Of a stretch of DNA of 64,000 bases, positions 25,784-32,829 are shown in pieces. Source of the DNA: Fodinibacter sp038258215 (GTDB lineage: Bacteria > Actinomycetota > Actinomycetes > Actinomycetales > Dermatophilaceae); assembly GCA_038258215.1 (NCBI GenBank), contig JBBSQC010000002.1, positions 90,710 through 154,709 of the forward strand. The letters run 5' to 3'. How positions within the stretch are numbered: the first letter of the stretch is position 1; each line of letters starts with the position of its first letter. A program made the translations under genes and the position numbers. The notes under the pieces are model-generated. The model saw nothing but the letters and a program-made list of their open reading frames with translations, searched no databases and was not told where the DNA came from.

Positions 25784-26684
25784 ATGCGCAAGATCATCCT
25801 TCTCGCCCTGGTGGGGCTCGGCGCCCAGCTGGTCGACGGGTCCCTCGGGATGGCCTACGGGGTCACCTCCACGACCCTGCTGCTGGCCATCGGCACCAAC
25901 CCGGCCCGCCGCGTCCGCCACCGTCCACCTCGCCGAGATCGGCACCACCCTGGCCTCCGGCGCGTCGCACTGGAAGTTCGGCAACGTCGACTGGCAGGTG
26001 GTGCGCCGGATCGGGATCCCGGGGGCGATCGGCGCCTTCGCCGGTGCCACCTTCCTCTCCAGCCTGGACACCTCGGTCGCCGCCCCGGTGATGTCCCTGA
26101 TCCTGCTGGCCCTCGGCCTCTACGTGCTGGGCCGGTTCACGGTGCGCGGCCTGCGCACCGACCGGCTCGGGCAGCCGCTGCGCAAGCGCTTCCTCACCCC
26201 GCTGGGCCTGTTCGGTGGCTTCATCGACGCCACCGGCGGTGGCGGCTGGGGGCCGGTCGGCACCCCGGCGATCCTCGCCAGCGGGCGCCTGGAGCCGCGC
26301 AAGGTCATCGGCTCCATCGACACCAGCGAGTTCCTCGTGTCGATCGCCGCGAGCCTGGGCTTCCTGCTCGCCCTCGGCACCCAGGGCATCAACCCCGCCT
26401 GGGTCCTCGCTCTCCTCGCGGGCGGTCTCGTCGCCGCCCCGATCGCCGCCTGGCTCGTGCGGCATGTGCCGCCGCGGGTGCTCGGGTCCGCGGTCGGCGG
26501 GCTCATCGTGCTGACCAACTCCCGCACCCTCCTGCGCAGCGACTGGGTCGACGCCCCCGACGTCACCCGGTATGCCGTCTACGCGCTGATCGCGCTGGTC
26601 TGGGCCGCCGCCGTCGCCTGGTCGGTGCGGGCCCACCGCGCCGAGCGCGACCTCGACCTCGAGCGCGCCCTCGAGCCTGCCTGA
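25784..26684 (+). pseudogene. TSUP-family (TauE/SafE) permease, frameshifted
   Basis: The first 42 codons (MRKIILLALVGLGAQLVDGS, GMAYGVTSTTLLLAIGTNPA) are in one frame and the remainder (SATVHLAEIGTTLASGASHW to the C-terminus LERALEPA) is in another. The family sequence reads TNPA-A-ASATVHLAE, and here GGCCCGCCG at about 25905-25913 has one extra C. Removing it would restore a 300-residue sulfite/organosulfonate-type exporter with about eight helices. The rest of the gene is undamaged, so it is a recent mutation, a programmed event or a sequencing error. A GGAG ribosome site precedes the ATG. Confidence 0.8.
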
Positions 26685-26696
26685 GCTCCCCGCCAT

Positions 26697-26736
26697 GAGT
26701 GCGGAAGTGGTTGCCCCGGCAACCACTTCCGCACTC
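26697..26736. terminator. Perfect 19-bp stem between convergent genes
   Basis: GAGTGCGGAAGTGGTTGCC, a CC loop, then the exact reverse complement. It lies 12 bp after the TSUP stop and 21 bp before the convergent amidohydrolase stop. It should fold in transcripts from either strand and serve as a bidirectional terminator, although a T-tract is absent. Confidence 0.7.
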
Positions 26737-26757
26737 GTTGCATGGAGAGGGAGGAGG

Positions 26758-27843
26758 TCAGGCGACGACGCGGCCGCGAAGCACGACGCGCGACGGGGCA
26801 GCCAGCACGGCGAGGTCCGCCCGAGGGTCGGCCTCGTAGACCACGAGGTCGGCCTCCTCCCCCTCCTCCAGCCCGGGCCGACCCAGCCAGGCGCGCGCCG
26901 CCCACGACGCGGCACCCAGCGCCTCCAGGGCGCCGAGCCCCGCCCGGCCGAGCATGGCCACCTCCTGGGCGACCAGCCCGTGGGGCAGCGACCCACCAGC
27001 GTCGGTGCCGACGTAGACCGGCACCCCCGCCTCGTGGGCCGCGGCGACGGTGGCGAAGCGTCGCTCGTGCAGGTCGAGCATGTGGCCGTGGTAGTTCGGG
27101 AACTTCTCCCGCGCGGGCTCGGCGATCTCGGGGAAGGTGTCGATGTTGACCAGGGTCGGCACGATGGCGATGCCCTGGGCAGCGAAGGCCGACACGGTGT
27201 CGTCCTCCAGCCCGCAGGCGTGCTCGATGCAGTCGGTGCCGCCGGCGGCGAAGTCGCGCAGCGACTCCTCCCCGAAGCAGTGCGCGGTGACCCGGGCCCC
27301 CTCCTCGTGGGCGGCCGCGATGGCCTGGGCCAGCACGTCTCGCGGCCAGCACGGGGTGAGGTCGCCGGCATCCCGGTCGATCCAGTCGCCGACGAGCTTG
27401 ACCCACCCGTCGCCCGAGCGTGCCTCGAGGCGCACCTGGTCGACGAGCTGGTCGGGCTCGACCTCCCACGCGTAGTTGCGGATGTAGCGCCGGGTCCGGG
27501 CGATGTGGCGGCCGGCCCGGACCAGCCGCGGCAGGTCCTCGCGATCCTGTACCCAGCGGGTGTCGGCCGGTGACCCCGCATCGCGGAGCAGCAGGGCGCC
27601 GGCGCCGCGGTCGGCCAGCGCCTGGGCCTCGGCGGTCGCGTCGTCGGTGGCGCCGTGGGCGTCGAGCCCGATGTGGCTGTGGGCGTCGACCAGCCCCGGC
27701 AGCACCCAGCCGGGCACCGTGGTGACGTCGTGGTCGGCGGTGGGTGCGGCATACGTGATCCGCCCCCCGACCACCCAGCCCTGCTCGCGGACGTCGTCGG
27801 GGCCCACGAGGACCGGACCGGTGAGGTGCAGCACCTGTGCCAT
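26758..27843 (-). CDS. Amidohydrolase family protein (imidazolonepropionase/prolidase-like)
   Basis: 361-residue TIM-barrel metal hydrolase. Zinc-ligand motifs are visible: DAHSHIG near 53-59 (HxH), a Lys-containing WVKLVGDW near 148, His in VTAHCFGEE near 193, His in IEHACG near 212 and Asp in VGTDAGG near 284. These match the amidohydrolase superfamily subtype that acts on cyclic amides or dipeptide-like substrates. The product is intracellular, with no signal peptide. It is followed on the minus strand by nothing but the convergent hairpin, and preceded by a SAM methyltransferase. Confidence 0.82.
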   Translation of the reverse strand: MAQVLHLTGPVLVGPDDVREQGWVVGGRITYAAPTADHDVTTVPGWVLPGLVDAHSHIGLDAHGATDDATAEAQALADRGAGALLLRDAGSPADTRWVQDREDLPRLVRAGRHIARTRRYIRNYAWEVEPDQLVDQVRLEARSGDGWVKLVGDWIDRDAGDLTPCWPRDVLAQAIAAAHEEGARVTAHCFGEESLRDFAAGGTDCIEHACGLEDDTVSAFAAQGIAIVPTLVNIDTFPEIAEPAREKFPNYHGHMLDLHERRFATVAAAHEAGVPVYVGTDAGGSLPHGLVAQEVAMLGRAGLGALEALGAASWAARAWLGRPGLEEGEEADLVVYEADPRADLAVLAAPSRVVLRGRVVA

Positions 27844-27878
27844 GGCCCGACCCTAGCGGGGCTGTCCCGGCGTCGGGC

Positions 27879-28718
27879 TCAGGCGCCCTGGGCCCGGCCC
27901 ACGGTGTAGCGCATGTCCTGCCAGACCACCACGGTGCCGGTCTCGTCGCGCGCCTCGTCGAGGATCTCGGCGGCCCGGGCCACCAGCGTGGGCCGCTCCT
28001 CCGGCGGCACCAACGACCACATGGCCCGCTGGCCGGTGCTCATCGAGAACCGCTCCCACCCGTCGACGTCGCCCCACGGGACAGGGACCCGGCGGGTGGT
28101 CGTGACGACGTCGGTGGCTCCTGCGTCGAGGAGCAGGGCCTGCACGCCGGCATCACTGGAGAAGGGGCTCTGCGGGCCGACCACCTTCGGGTCGAGCATC
28201 GCGGGTGGGAGATACGGCCGGAAGAGCGCGTTGACCCGGGTCCACGCCGAATGCTCCGCCCCCATGGTGCTCAGCCCGATCCGGCCGCCCGGGGCGAGGA
28301 GCCGCACCCACCGGGCGAGGGACCCGGCCGGGTCGGGTAGGAAGAACAGGACCAGCGAGGAGGCCACGACGTCGTACCCACCGAGCGGCAGGTCCGGGTC
28401 GGCGGCATCCATCTCGATGGTCCGCGCCCGGTGCCCCTGGCGCTCCAGGAGGGCACGCGTGTGCTCGACCATGGCCGGGCTCAGGTCGATCGCGTCGAGC
28501 GACCCGGAGGGCAGCACGGCGTCCGCGAGCAGGGTGGTCAGTGCGCCCCGGCCACAGCCGATGTCGAGCGCACGCTCCCCCTGGCGAGGTGCGAGGGCGC
28601 CCAGCAGGCCCTCGGCAGTGGGGCCGAAGAAGGGCACCCCACTCTGGTCGTAGTCGTCGGCGATGGCGTCGAACGTCGCCCGGACCCTCGCAGTGGAGTC
28701 CTGCCCAGTCGTGGTCAT
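27879..28718 (-). CDS. Class I SAM-dependent methyltransferase
   Basis: 279 residues with the Rossmann motif I LDIGCGRGALT near 53-63, acidic motif II IDLSPAMVE near 79, and post-I segments VVASSLVLFFLPDP and LAPGGRIGLST. The fold is the UbiE/Methyltransf_11 type. The target (a small molecule, lipid or protein) is not indicated by motifs. It lies between the esterase and the amidohydrolase on the same strand with short gaps, so all three may be co-transcribed. Confidence 0.8.
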   Translation of the reverse strand: MTTTGQDSTARVRATFDAIADDYDQSGVPFFGPTAEGLLGALAPRQGERALDIGCGRGALTTLLADAVLPSGSLDAIDLSPAMVEHTRALLERQGHRARTIEMDAADPDLPLGGYDVVASSLVLFFLPDPAGSLARWVRLLAPGGRIGLSTMGAEHSAWTRVNALFRPYLPPAMLDPKVVGPQSPFSSDAGVQALLLDAGATDVVTTTRRVPVPWGDVDGWERFSMSTGQRAMWSLVPPEERPTLVARAAEILDEARDETGTVVVWQDMRYTVGRAQGA

Positions 28719-28780
28719 CGGGTCAGTATCGTCCCGGGCGTCCTTGACGGATAGGGGACGAGAGAGGGCGCCACGATTGC

Positions 28781-29608
28781 TCAGCCGGCCTGCACCGAGC
28801 GCACGACCCGACGAAGGGTCTGCGTGACCACCTCCGGGGCCTGGGAGTGCACCCAGTGGCCAGCGCCCTTGACGGTGACCAGTCGGGTGCGCGGGAAGAG
28901 GGCGCGCATCGCGGGCAGGTCCTCGGCGCGGACGTACTCCGACGCACCCCCCGCGAGCCAGAGCACCGGGCCCTCGTATGCCGGGGCGCCGGTGTCGGGG
29001 AAGTCCGCGATGCGGGAGTCAGGGCCATGCGCGGCGTCGGCCGCGACGAGGTCGAGGTTGGACTGCCAGGACCACGTCTCGCCGTGGCGGCGGAGGTTCT
29101 GGAGCAGGAACGCCTTGACACCGGGATCGGGCTCCTGGAACCGGGCCTCGGCGTCACCGCGGCTGCCCAGCTCACCGAGGGGGAGGGCGCGCATCTCCTC
29201 GATGTAGCCGGTGAACCGCTCGAGGTCGCCGTAGTGCTTCGGCGCGATGTCGACGACGACGAGGCTCTTGATGAGGTCCGGGTGCTCCAGGGCCAGCACC
29301 ATGGCGACCTTGCCCCCGAGGGAGTGACCGACGAGCACCCACTGCTCCCCCGGGGCCGCGGCCGACAGCGTCTCCGCGACCCGGGCGGCGTACCCCCCGT
29401 AGGAGAACTCCTCACTCCAAGGAGACCGGCCGTGGTCGGGGAGGTCGACGAGCAGGCAACGGGCGTCGGTGCCTTGGGGGCCGGCCAGTGCCTTGGCGAT
29501 CTGCGTCCAGTTCCGTCCCTGCCCGAACAGCCCGTGGAGGAAGGCGACGCGGGGCCCGCCGGTGCCGACCGAGAGCGTGTGCAGGCCGGTCGCCGCCCCG
29601 GGGGTCAC
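28781..29608 (-). CDS. Alpha/beta hydrolase (YbfF-like esterase)
   Basis: 275 residues. The oxyanion motif FLHGLFGQGRNW is near residue 23, the nucleophile elbow VGHSLGGKV near 92-100, Asp in VLWLAGGASEYV (about 219-230) is near the acid, and His is in GAGHWVHSQAPE. The pattern is the YbfF/epoxide-hydrolase-like acyl-CoA or ester hydrolase group. Its start overlaps the ffh stop by 4 bp, so translation is coupled to an SRP gene. A direct functional link is not implied. Confidence 0.8.
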   Translation of the reverse strand: MTPGAATGLHTLSVGTGGPRVAFLHGLFGQGRNWTQIAKALAGPQGTDARCLLVDLPDHGRSPWSEEFSYGGYAARVAETLSAAAPGEQWVLVGHSLGGKVAMVLALEHPDLIKSLVVVDIAPKHYGDLERFTGYIEEMRALPLGELGSRGDAEARFQEPDPGVKAFLLQNLRRHGETWSWQSNLDLVAADAAHGPDSRIADFPDTGAPAYEGPVLWLAGGASEYVRAEDLPAMRALFPRTRLVTVKGAGHWVHSQAPEVVTQTLRRVVRSVQAG

Positions 29609-31215
29609 GAGCCCAGGAACTTCTCGAAGCCCTTGGGCAGCGACGCGGGGTCGATGGCCGCGGGCTCGGCCGCGCCCTTGCCCGAGGCACCCGCACCGAA
29701 CGACCCACCGGCCGGCGTCGACGGGCGCGACGCGACGGCCCGCTCCTCTGCGGCCCGCTTGGCCGGGTTGCCCGACTTGGACTTCTTGCGCTGCGGGGCC
29801 TGCTGGCGACCCTTCTTGCCCGCTCCCCCGCCCATGCCCGGCATGCCCGGCATCCCGGGCACGCCACCGCCCTTGGCGAGCTGCTTCATCATCTTCTGCG
29901 CCTCGCCGAAGCGCTCGAGGAGCTGGTTGATCTCGGAGGTGGTGACCCCCGAGCCCCTGGCGATGCGGGCGCGGCGGGAGCCGTTGATCTGCTTCGGGTG
30001 GTTGCGCTCGAACGGGGTCATCGAACGGACGATGGCCTCGACGCGGTCGAACTCGCGCTCGTCGAAGGCATCGATCTGGGCCTTCATCTGGCCCATGCCC
30101 GGCATCATCCCGAGGAGCTGCTTGAGCGAGCCCATCTTCTTGATGGCCGCCATCTGCTGGAGGAAGTCGTCGAAGGTGAAGTCCTCGGCCGCGAGGAACT
30201 TGCGCTCCATTTCGGCGGCCTCGGTGCGGTCGAAGGCCTTCTCGGCCTGCTCGATGAGGGTGAGCACGTCACCCATGTCGAGGATCCGCGACGCCATCCG
30301 GTCGGGGTGGAAGACCTCGAAGTCCTTGACCTGCTCGCCGGTGCTCGCGAACATGATCGGCCGGCCGGTGACCGACGCCACCGACAGGGCCGCTCCACCG
30401 CGGGCGTCGCCGTCGAGCTTGGAGAGCACGACCCCGGTGAACTCCACGCCCTCGAGGAACGCCTCGGCCGTCTCGACCGCGGCCTGGCCGATCATCGCGT
30501 CGATGACGAAGAGCACCTCGTCGGGCTGGACCGCGGTGCGGATGTCGGCGGCCTGCTGCATGAGGTCGGCGTCGACGGCGAGCCGGCCCGCGGTGTCGAT
30601 GATGACGACGTCGTGCTGCTTGGCCCGGGCCTCGGCCACGCCGGCGCGCGACACGGCCACCGGGTCACCGTGGGACCGGGTGCCCTCGCCGCCTCCCGAG
30701 ACCGCGTCGTGCCCGAAGACGTTGCCCCGCTCCGGAGCGAAGACCGGCACCCCCGCGCGCTCACCGACCACCTGGAGCTGGGTGACGGCGTTCGGGCGCT
30801 GGAGGTCGGCCGCCACGAGGATCGGGGTGTGCCCCTGGTCCTTGAGCCAGCGGGAGAGCTTGCCGGCCAGCGTCGTCTTTCCGGACCCCTGGAGACCGGC
30901 GAGCATGATGACCGTCGGCGGCTGCTTGGCGAAGCGGATGTTGCGGGTCTGACCACCGAGGATCGAGACCAGCTCGTCGTTGACGATCTTGACGACCTGC
31001 TGGGCCGGGTTGAGCGACTCGCTGACCTCGGCCCCGAGGGCCCGCTCCCGCACGTTGTGGGTGAACTCCTTGACCACGGGCAGCGCGACGTCGGCGTCGA
31101 GCAGCGCGAGGCGGATGTCGCGGACCGTCTTGTTGACGTCGGACTCGGAGAGGCGACCCTTCGAGCGGAGGTTCGAGAAGGTCGCGGTCAGGCGGTCGGA
31201 GAGGCTGGTGAACAC
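29605..31215 (-). CDS. ffh: Signal recognition particle protein Ffh
   Basis: 536 residues. NG GTPase domain: G1 GLQGSGKTTLAGK near 106, G3 DTAGRLAVD near 205, G4 TKLDGDARGG near 262. The M domain (about 320-430) carries the methionine-rich finger and RNA-binding helices (GSLKQLLGMMPGMGQMKAQ). The C-terminus has a GMPGMPGMGGG stretch and a proline/alanine tail. Ffh with 4.5S RNA delivers nascent chains to FtsY, which is also in this window. The start is GTG at 31215. Confidence 0.97.
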   Translation of the reverse strand: MFTSLSDRLTATFSNLRSKGRLSESDVNKTVRDIRLALLDADVALPVVKEFTHNVRERALGAEVSESLNPAQQVVKIVNDELVSILGGQTRNIRFAKQPPTVIMLAGLQGSGKTTLAGKLSRWLKDQGHTPILVAADLQRPNAVTQLQVVGERAGVPVFAPERGNVFGHDAVSGGGEGTRSHGDPVAVSRAGVAEARAKQHDVVIIDTAGRLAVDADLMQQAADIRTAVQPDEVLFVIDAMIGQAAVETAEAFLEGVEFTGVVLSKLDGDARGGAALSVASVTGRPIMFASTGEQVKDFEVFHPDRMASRILDMGDVLTLIEQAEKAFDRTEAAEMERKFLAAEDFTFDDFLQQMAAIKKMGSLKQLLGMMPGMGQMKAQIDAFDEREFDRVEAIVRSMTPFERNHPKQINGSRRARIARGSGVTTSEINQLLERFGEAQKMMKQLAKGGGVPGMPGMPGMGGGAGKKGRQQAPQRKKSKSGNPAKRAAEERAVASRPSTPAGGSFGAGASGKGAAEPAAIDPASLPKGFEKFLGS

Positions 31216-31301
31216 CGACCAAGGCTAACGGGCGAGCGGGCGTCCTCGATCCTCCACCCACGGCGAGCACTGCGGGCGCGGGGCCGTGCCATGCTGCAGA
31301 C

Positions 31302-32684
31302 ATGGTGACCTCACCCCCCACGGCGACCCTGCTCATCCTCGGTGCCGGAGGTGACCTGACCCACCGGCTGCTCCTCCCGGGCCTGGCCAGCCTGCTCGCC
31401 GTGGAGCCCGACCGGCGGGTGCGGGTGGTCGGTGCGGACCGGGTCGAGCTGTCCGCGAAGCAGTGGAGCGACCGGCTCACCGGTGCCTTCGAGAGCACTG
31501 ACGCACCGAAGAAGGTCATCAAGGCGGCCTCCGCCGGCACGGCCTACGTCCAGGCGGACCTGTTCGACGAGCAGTCGCTGCGCGACCTCGTCGCCGGGTG
31601 CGGTGACGGCCCGCTCGTCATCTTCTTCGCCCTCCCGCCCGAGGTCACGATGAAGGTGTGCGACCTGCTGCCCCGGGTCGACCTGCCCGAGACCACGCGC
31701 CTCGCGCTGGAGAAGCCGTTCGGAACCGACAAGGCCTCGGCGGTCCGGTTCAACCGGCTGCTGCATCGGATCGTCCCGGAGGAGGACGTCTACCGGATCG
31801 ACCACTTCCTCGGTGTCGCGACCGTCTTCAACCTCATCGGGCTCCGGTTCGCCAACCGGGTCCTCGGCTCGATCTGGAGCGCGGAGCACATCGAGCGGGT
31901 CGAGGTGGTCTACGACGAGGACCTCGCCCTCGAGGGTCGCGCGGGCTACTACGACCACGCAGGTGCGCTGCGGGACATGCTCCAGAGCCACCTGCTGCAG
32001 GTGATGGCGCTCTTCGCGATGGAGTCGATCGCGACGCTGGGCGCCCGTGAGCTCCAGGACCAGAAGGCCCAGGTGCTGCGGGCCACCCGGCTGTGGGGCA
32101 ACTCCCCGAAGCGCTCGTCGAGGCGCGCCCGCTACACGGCCGGGAAGATCGGTCGGCGCTCGGTGCCCGACTACACCGCCGAGGACGGGGTCGACGCCGG
32201 TCGTGGCACGGAGACCCTGGCCCAGATCACCCTGGAGGTGGCCAACAGCCGGTGGAGCGGGGTGCCGTTCGTGCTGCGCAGCGGCAAGGCCCTCGGCGCC
32301 CCGCGGAAGCAGGTGGTCGCCCACTTCCGCGACGTCGCGCACCTACCCACCGGCTTCGAAGGGCCCTCCGGCGGCGACCGGCTCGTCATCGACCTCAAGC
32401 CCGGCGCCGTGTCCCTGACCCTGACCATGAACGCCGAGGGCGACCCCGTCGACCTCGAGCAGAAGACCCTGACGACCACGTTGGCGGGCCCCCGGATGCT
32501 GCCCTACGGCGAGGTGCTCGGGGAGGTGCTCGACGGGATCCAGCTGCTGACGGTGCGCGGTGACACCGCCGAGGAGTGCTGGCGGGTCATGGCCCCGGTC
32601 ATCTCCGCCTGGTCGCGCGACGCGGTGCCGATGGAGGAGTATGCCGCGGGGTCGTCAGGGCCCGACGGCTGGCTCCCGAGCTGA
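31302..32684 (+). CDS. zwf: Glucose-6-phosphate dehydrogenase-like protein (Zwf)
   Basis: 460 residues, usual length about 490-510. The N-terminal Rossmann domain has GAGGDLTHRLLLP (the family pattern is GASGDLxxRKLxP). The substrate-binding RIDHFLG near 165-171 is present, but the canonical RIDHYLGK lysine is replaced by Val (LGVATV). The catalytic His region RAGYYDHAGALRDMLQSHLL is intact. The C-terminus resembles Zwf (EECWRVMAPVISAW). The protein could be an active variant with changed substrate, or a paralogue. A canonical zwf elsewhere in the genome should be checked. Confidence 0.78.
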   Translation: MVTSPPTATLLILGAGGDLTHRLLLPGLASLLAVEPDRRVRVVGADRVELSAKQWSDRLTGAFESTDAPKKVIKAASAGTAYVQADLFDEQSLRDLVAGCGDGPLVIFFALPPEVTMKVCDLLPRVDLPETTRLALEKPFGTDKASAVRFNRLLHRIVPEEDVYRIDHFLGVATVFNLIGLRFANRVLGSIWSAEHIERVEVVYDEDLALEGRAGYYDHAGALRDMLQSHLLQVMALFAMESIATLGARELQDQKAQVLRATRLWGNSPKRSSRRARYTAGKIGRRSVPDYTAEDGVDAGRGTETLAQITLEVANSRWSGVPFVLRSGKALGAPRKQVVAHFRDVAHLPTGFEGPSGGDRLVIDLKPGAVSLTLTMNAEGDPVDLEQKTLTTTLAGPRMLPYGEVLGEVLDGIQLLTVRGDTAEECWRVMAPVISAWSRDAVPMEEYAAGSSGPDGWLPS

Positions 32685-32711
32685 TCCCCCCTCCCCCTCC
32701 CCCCGGGCCCG

Positions 32712-32797
32712 CGCAAACAATCGACCAATAGGTCACTTCTTTACGAGCCGGGGCGGGCTGGGGCCGCAAACAATCGTCCTATTGGTCAGTTGTTCAC
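32712..32797. repeat. Paired 33-bp direct repeat in a convergent gap
   Basis: Copy 1 is 32712-32744 and copy 2 is 32765-32797; both begin CGCAAACAATCG. They match at 27 of 33 positions. The mismatches fall at positions 13, 16, 19, 25, 28 and 31, all in one phase of three. Each copy holds an AT-rich core (GACCAATAGGTC; GTCCTATTGGTC), which is near-palindromic. They lie between zwf and glnD stops. Function unknown. Confidence 0.7.
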
Positions 32798-32829
32798 GGG
32801 AGGCGGGATGCCGGACGCAGGGCTTGCGC

